The notes beneath the pieces were generated by a model. It was not told the origin of the DNA and ran no database searches. It was given only the letters and a program-made list of their open reading frames with translations. DNA of 9,275 bases from Candidatus Woesearchaeota archaeon CG10_big_fil_rev_8_21_14_0_10_32_24 (GTDB lineage: Archaea; Nanobdellota; Nanobdellia; Woesearchaeales; GW2011-AR9): contig PCYG01000054.1 in the NCBI GenBank assembly GCA_002763025.1, positions 1 through 9,275 of the forward strand, read 5' to 3'. Below, piece by piece: positions 7,501 through 9,275 of this stretch. Both the position numbers and the translations under genes were made by a program. Each line of letters opens with the position of its first letter. Within the stretch, counting starts at the first letter, position 1.

Positions 7501-8070
7501 GCGGCATTAGAAATGAAAAACCCTTGGGAGGTAAAAGTAAACGGAAAAAAGATTGAACAATTAGGAGATCGCCTAGATAAAGAAAACCAATTTGAAGATT
7601 TTGGATTTACACATCACGTTGACAATTTCAATAGAGGAGTTCAATGTAGTGCTTATAAAACTCTTCCCACAATGGTCGATAAATTAATTGGACAAATGGA
7701 TATTGCCCAAAAAGTACGTGCTGTTGATATGGATGATGTCGCAAAATTAGTAATCCAAAAACATTTCTTAAAAGACATCAAAGGAAATTTCAAAAAATAT
7801 TCCATGCAAAAATTTAGATGTGTCAAATGTAATGCAAAATATAGAAGACCCCCACTATCTGGTAACTGTTCAGAATGTCGTGGAAAATTAATATTTACAA
7901 TATCCCAAGGATCTGTGGTAAAATATTTAGGACCGTCCATAACTTTATGTGAAAATTACAATTTTTCACCTTTTTTGAAAGAAACCATAAATATGTTAAA
8001 ATTTAATATAGATACTTTGTTTGGAAAGGAGAAAGATAAACAAATAGGGTTAGGGGAGTTTATGGGGTAA
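4516..8070 (+). CDS. polC: DNA polymerase D large subunit DP2 (catalytic)
   Basis: The 1184-residue protein is the polymerising subunit of PolD, which has a two-barrel catalytic core related to multisubunit RNA polymerases. It is full length, slightly short of the roughly 1260 residues in Pyrococcus. The N-terminus is typical, including the conserved stretch around YAGPIRAAGGTA. A charged linker lies near 300-315. A cysteine-rich zinc region spans C684, C687, C696, C699, C703, C709, C712 and C720. The catalytic motif RRDCDGDE carries D931 and D933. A second zinc finger uses C1102, C1105, C1118 and C1121. The C-terminus contains Q1176-x-x-L1179-x-x-F1182, which fits a PCNA-binding PIP motif. 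No intein interrupts the CDGDE region, a site known to host inteins in other archaea. It is third in the operon, 1 bp after DP1, and probably translationally coupled. No strong terminator follows it. Confidence 0.98.
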   Translation: MVVVASPKIQAYFNNINAEVTRSYNIAKIAREKGLDPEREVPIPIAKNMAERVVGLISVMSPQIQNTGIPERIIELEQEYGMLDWRVGFKISEEVAKEQFCKFKDKKEAMEVGIRVGFAYLTLGIVSAPLEGFIGLEIKKRRDGKEYFALQYAGPIRAAGGTASSTSVILSDYVRVKMGYAPWDPDEKEINRYITEVNDYNDRVTNLQYKPSDEELKFMLQHLPVEVDGDPTERFEVSNNKDLDRIPTNMIRGGVALVLAEGLSQKAPKLWKRLGKWGKIFDLEWDWMEEFIEIKKRIHAAQGSQKGDEEQDSGKKTVQANNTFIMDLVAGRPILTHPLAEGGFRLRYGRGRTTGFSASALHPATMVVLQKFVAIGTQLKVERPGKACTITVCNTIDGPIVRLKDGSLIQLNTEEEAQKVFTSIQEIVFLGDILFNYGDFSENGQALVPAGYCSEWWAVELEKSLEQKKSTLNESRLKELVSDPLFKKPSFEESILLTKELHLPLHADYTFFWKLMPSESLSFLIQWMKEGKIKRDSNDIQKIIIPYYKEKELHQKGKLILDLLGVPHLIISKENVVIESKEAKALAFSLGINSQQDLQNLIFEIHEGKTALDILNQKNTFILRDKAGTFIGARMGRPEKAKMRHLKGSPQVMFPVGDEGDRLRSFQATLEHGKITSNFPLFYCDSCNINMIYPSCEECGKECSKKYYCRFCGDLDKETCRHGDGVPYKTQELDIKYYFEKAKERLGENLHPDLIKGIRGTSNKNHFVEHLSKGILRAKHGVYVNKDGTTRLDCTELPLTHFKPKEINTSIEKLKEMGYDVDIKGNPLENDNQILEMKPQDVIVPGFDSLEESGPKVLTRVCNFVDELLIKFYKIDPFYNIKKPEDLVGHLIIGLAPHISAGLVGRIIGFSETQGMITHPMYHAGLRRDCDGDEACIMLLMDSLLNFSRQFLPERRGAKTMDAPLVLTSTLNPTEVDDQVHGMDVVWRYPLEFYEAALEMKNPWEVKVNGKKIEQLGDRLDKENQFEDFGFTHHVDNFNRGVQCSAYKTLPTMVDKLIGQMDIAQKVRAVDMDDVAKLVIQKHFLKDIKGNFKKYSMQKFRCVKCNAKYRRPPLSGNCSECRGKLIFTISQGSVVKYLGPSITLCENYNFSPFLKETINMLKFNIDTLFGKEKDKQIGLGEFMG

Positions 8071-8094
8071 TTATTTGGTTGCAATAAAATATAT

Positions 8095-8154
8095 TATACT
8101 GAAATTCCTTAATTACCGAATGGAATTTCATATATAGTTCGCCTAATTGAAGTT
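8095..8154 (+). repeat. 60-bp direct repeat, copy 2, downstream of DP2
   Basis: This is the second copy of 1247-1306, in the same orientation. It begins 25 bases after the DP2 stop codon and ends about 90 bases before the next gene. The inverted repeat is perfect here (TGAAATTCC/GGAATTTCA, 9 bp). It could be a structured 3' end, a regulatory element or a mobile repeat. No T-run follows it, so it is not an obvious terminator. Confidence 0.9.
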
Positions 8155-8212
8155 GAACTCAATAAAATCTAAGTTCTAAAAGATAAAATTCCCCCAAAAA
8201 AGAATAAAAACA

Positions 8213-8220
8213 TTTATATA
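8213..8220 (+). promoter_or_regulatory. Predicted TATA box for the membrane protein gene
   Basis: TTTATATA, preceded by a purine-rich stretch (AATAAAAAC) that could serve as the TFB recognition element, is centred about 30 bases before the ATG at 8247. This predicts a transcript with almost no leader. It indicates that the gene is transcribed independently of the polymerase operon. Confidence 0.55.
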
Positions 8221-8246
8221 TCTCTTTAAAAACAATTATTTATAAT

Positions 8247-9275
8247 ATGGTATTTGAATCATTTACAAAAAAACCATTTAAAGATAGGTTAAAAGATACT
8301 GGGTTTCTAATTAAAAATTCATTTACAATAATTGGAAAGGATAAGGACATTAAAACTCCAACAATTCATATGATTGTTTTATCAACAATTATTACAACCT
8401 TTATTTATAGTGCAATTTTAACTTTCTTTTTAAGACAATTTGTTATGATTGGAGTTTTATTGTTGCTACTAACATTTTTCATATTAATTCCATTTAGATT
8501 TTTTTATAATGTAAGACAGAAAGCAGATCAGAGTTGGATTGTATATAACACAGTTTGTGGTAAAGATATAAGCTACAATGATGCTCACAATCATACTAAA
8601 TCAGAAAAAGGAAAATTAAGAATAATTGCTTTTGTAGATATTATAATGAAATATGCCAATAGTCAAAAAGGTAATAAGAAAGGCATAATGGGTGTTTTGA
8701 TAAGTTTATTTTTAAGTTTTCTAAATGAAGTTTGGGATTTATTGAGTCATTATATGTTACCAGCAATTGTAATAGAACAAAAGCCATTAAAAGAAATTGT
8801 TCCAGAAATCAAATCATTAAAAAATAATGTGCCTGCAACTTTAGTAGGAGTATTTGGGATTGATTTTGTAGGTAGTGTTATTGGTTCATTGTTTGGTGGA
8901 ATATTTTTTGTTTCTTTATTAATTTCAGTTGGAATTGGTTATTTAATTGCAATGTTTACAGAGGTAACAGTTTTAACTTTTGGCTCTTTTTCATTCTCTT
9001 GGGTTCCAGTATTCATAATGCTGTTTTTAGTTTCAATAATTGGTGGGGTATACAAGAAAATTGTTGAATCAACAAAGGTAATTTATTTCACAATTTTTTA
9101 TACTTCAATTATGAGACCAATGAACATTTCACAAGAATTAAGAGGAGAATTAACAAATTATTTGTCAATGCAAAAGTCAGACTTTACACCTCAACAACAA
9201 CCAACACCAAACCAGCAATATATTAATCAATTGTCCAATTATATTAAACAATATGAAACTAGCGGATATTCTGAA
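8247..9275 (+). CDS. Multi-pass membrane protein, unknown function (3' end missing)
   Basis: An open frame of 343 codons runs to the window edge without a stop, so the gene is partial. Residues 42-62 and 66-86 are probable membrane helices. A soluble stretch (about 88-145) contains many charged and polar residues. A segment at 147-177, with the pattern NEVWDLLSHYMLPAIVIE, may be amphipathic or re-entrant. Two or more strong helices lie at about 200-236 and 250-268. The tail after residue 310 is polar and rich in glutamine and proline, probably cytoplasmic or a linker. There is no signal peptide; the first 35 residues are basic. The W-D ... P-A-I-V-I-E pattern faintly recalls uncharacterised archaeal membrane families such as DUF6159, but I cannot confirm membership. 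The gene has its own promoter and no evident link to replication. The ATG is chosen for its leaderless distance from the TATA box. Confidence 0.85.
   Translation, partial: MVFESFTKKPFKDRLKDTGFLIKNSFTIIGKDKDIKTPTIHMIVLSTIITTFIYSAILTFFLRQFVMIGVLLLLLTFFILIPFRFFYNVRQKADQSWIVYNTVCGKDISYNDAHNHTKSEKGKLRIIAFVDIIMKYANSQKGNKKGIMGVLISLFLSFLNEVWDLLSHYMLPAIVIEQKPLKEIVPEIKSLKNNVPATLVGVFGIDFVGSVIGSLFGGIFFVSLLISVGIGYLIAMFTEVTVLTFGSFSFSWVPVFIMLFLVSIIGGVYKKIVESTKVIYFTIFYTSIMRPMNISQELRGELTNYLSMQKSDFTPQQQPTPNQQYINQLSNYIKQYETSGYSE

Larger units (their letters stand above)
8071..8246. other. Intergenic segment between DP2 and the membrane protein gene
   Basis: These 176 bases hold the second 60-bp repeat copy and the promoter of the next gene. 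There is no T-run longer than three on the plus strand, so a typical archaeal terminator for the operon is not visible. A C5A6 stretch near 8191-8201 reads as G/T-rich on the other strand; I assign it no function. Confidence 0.6.

Noticed and set aside
4707..7940. Minus-strand open frames inside DP2 (4707-5021, 5409-5696, 6437-6706, 7653-7940) and one inside DP1 (3284-3538)
   Set aside because: They lie antisense to strongly conserved coding sequence and show no protein features of their own.
8071..8160. tRNA or other standard RNA gene in the repeat after DP2
   Set aside because: There is no cloverleaf arm pattern or T-loop consensus; the fold is a short hairpin with possible pseudoknot pairing.

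Overview
The window reads as an AT-rich archaeal chromosome segment that carries a probable replication origin followed by the core initiation and polymerase genes. It encodes an Orc1/Cdc6 initiator and both subunits of the archaea-specific family D DNA polymerase. Gene junctions are tight, and promoters sit at leaderless distances from start codons. The low GC content and my impression of the DP2 N-terminal sequence suggest a DPANN archaeon, perhaps Woesearchaeota-like. That lineage guess is made from memory and is weak; 'Archaea' is secure.

Region 1-1626 has no convincing gene but is highly structured. At the left edge (2-227) are four back-to-back units of about 54 bp. Each has a fixed core (ATACCCC followed by a CAGC/GCTG hairpin) enclosed by outer arms that differ from unit to unit yet stay complementary. 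The first two units recur as a 116-bp direct repeat at 963-1078 (112/116 identical). A strong candidate origin recognition box (ORB) lies on the minus strand at 378-399. Its partner lies on the plus strand at 1604-1625, touching the orc1 start codon. A weaker box is at 1472-1490. Between the strong boxes are a pyrimidine-rich AT tract, a TTA/AT microsatellite, an isolated G-rich patch inside a 12-bp inverted repeat, and several short repeats. Together this looks like oriC with its DNA unwinding element.

Region 1627-8070 is one apparent operon: orc1/cdc6, DP1 (4-bp ATGA overlap), DP2 (1 bp further on). The initiator would recognise the boxes and start replication; DP1 (proofreading exonuclease) and DP2 (polymerase) form the replicative PolD. 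The same order next to oriC is known from Pyrococcus. All catalytic motifs look intact, and DP2 has no intein.

Region 8071-9275 holds a second copy (59/60) of a 60-bp element that also occurs at 1247-1306, then a promoter and the first 343 codons of a multi-pass membrane protein that runs off the window. The 60-bp pair therefore brackets the replication gene cluster together with one origin box. Its sequence can form a pseudoknot-like fold, and the single difference between the copies keeps the pairing at RNA level.
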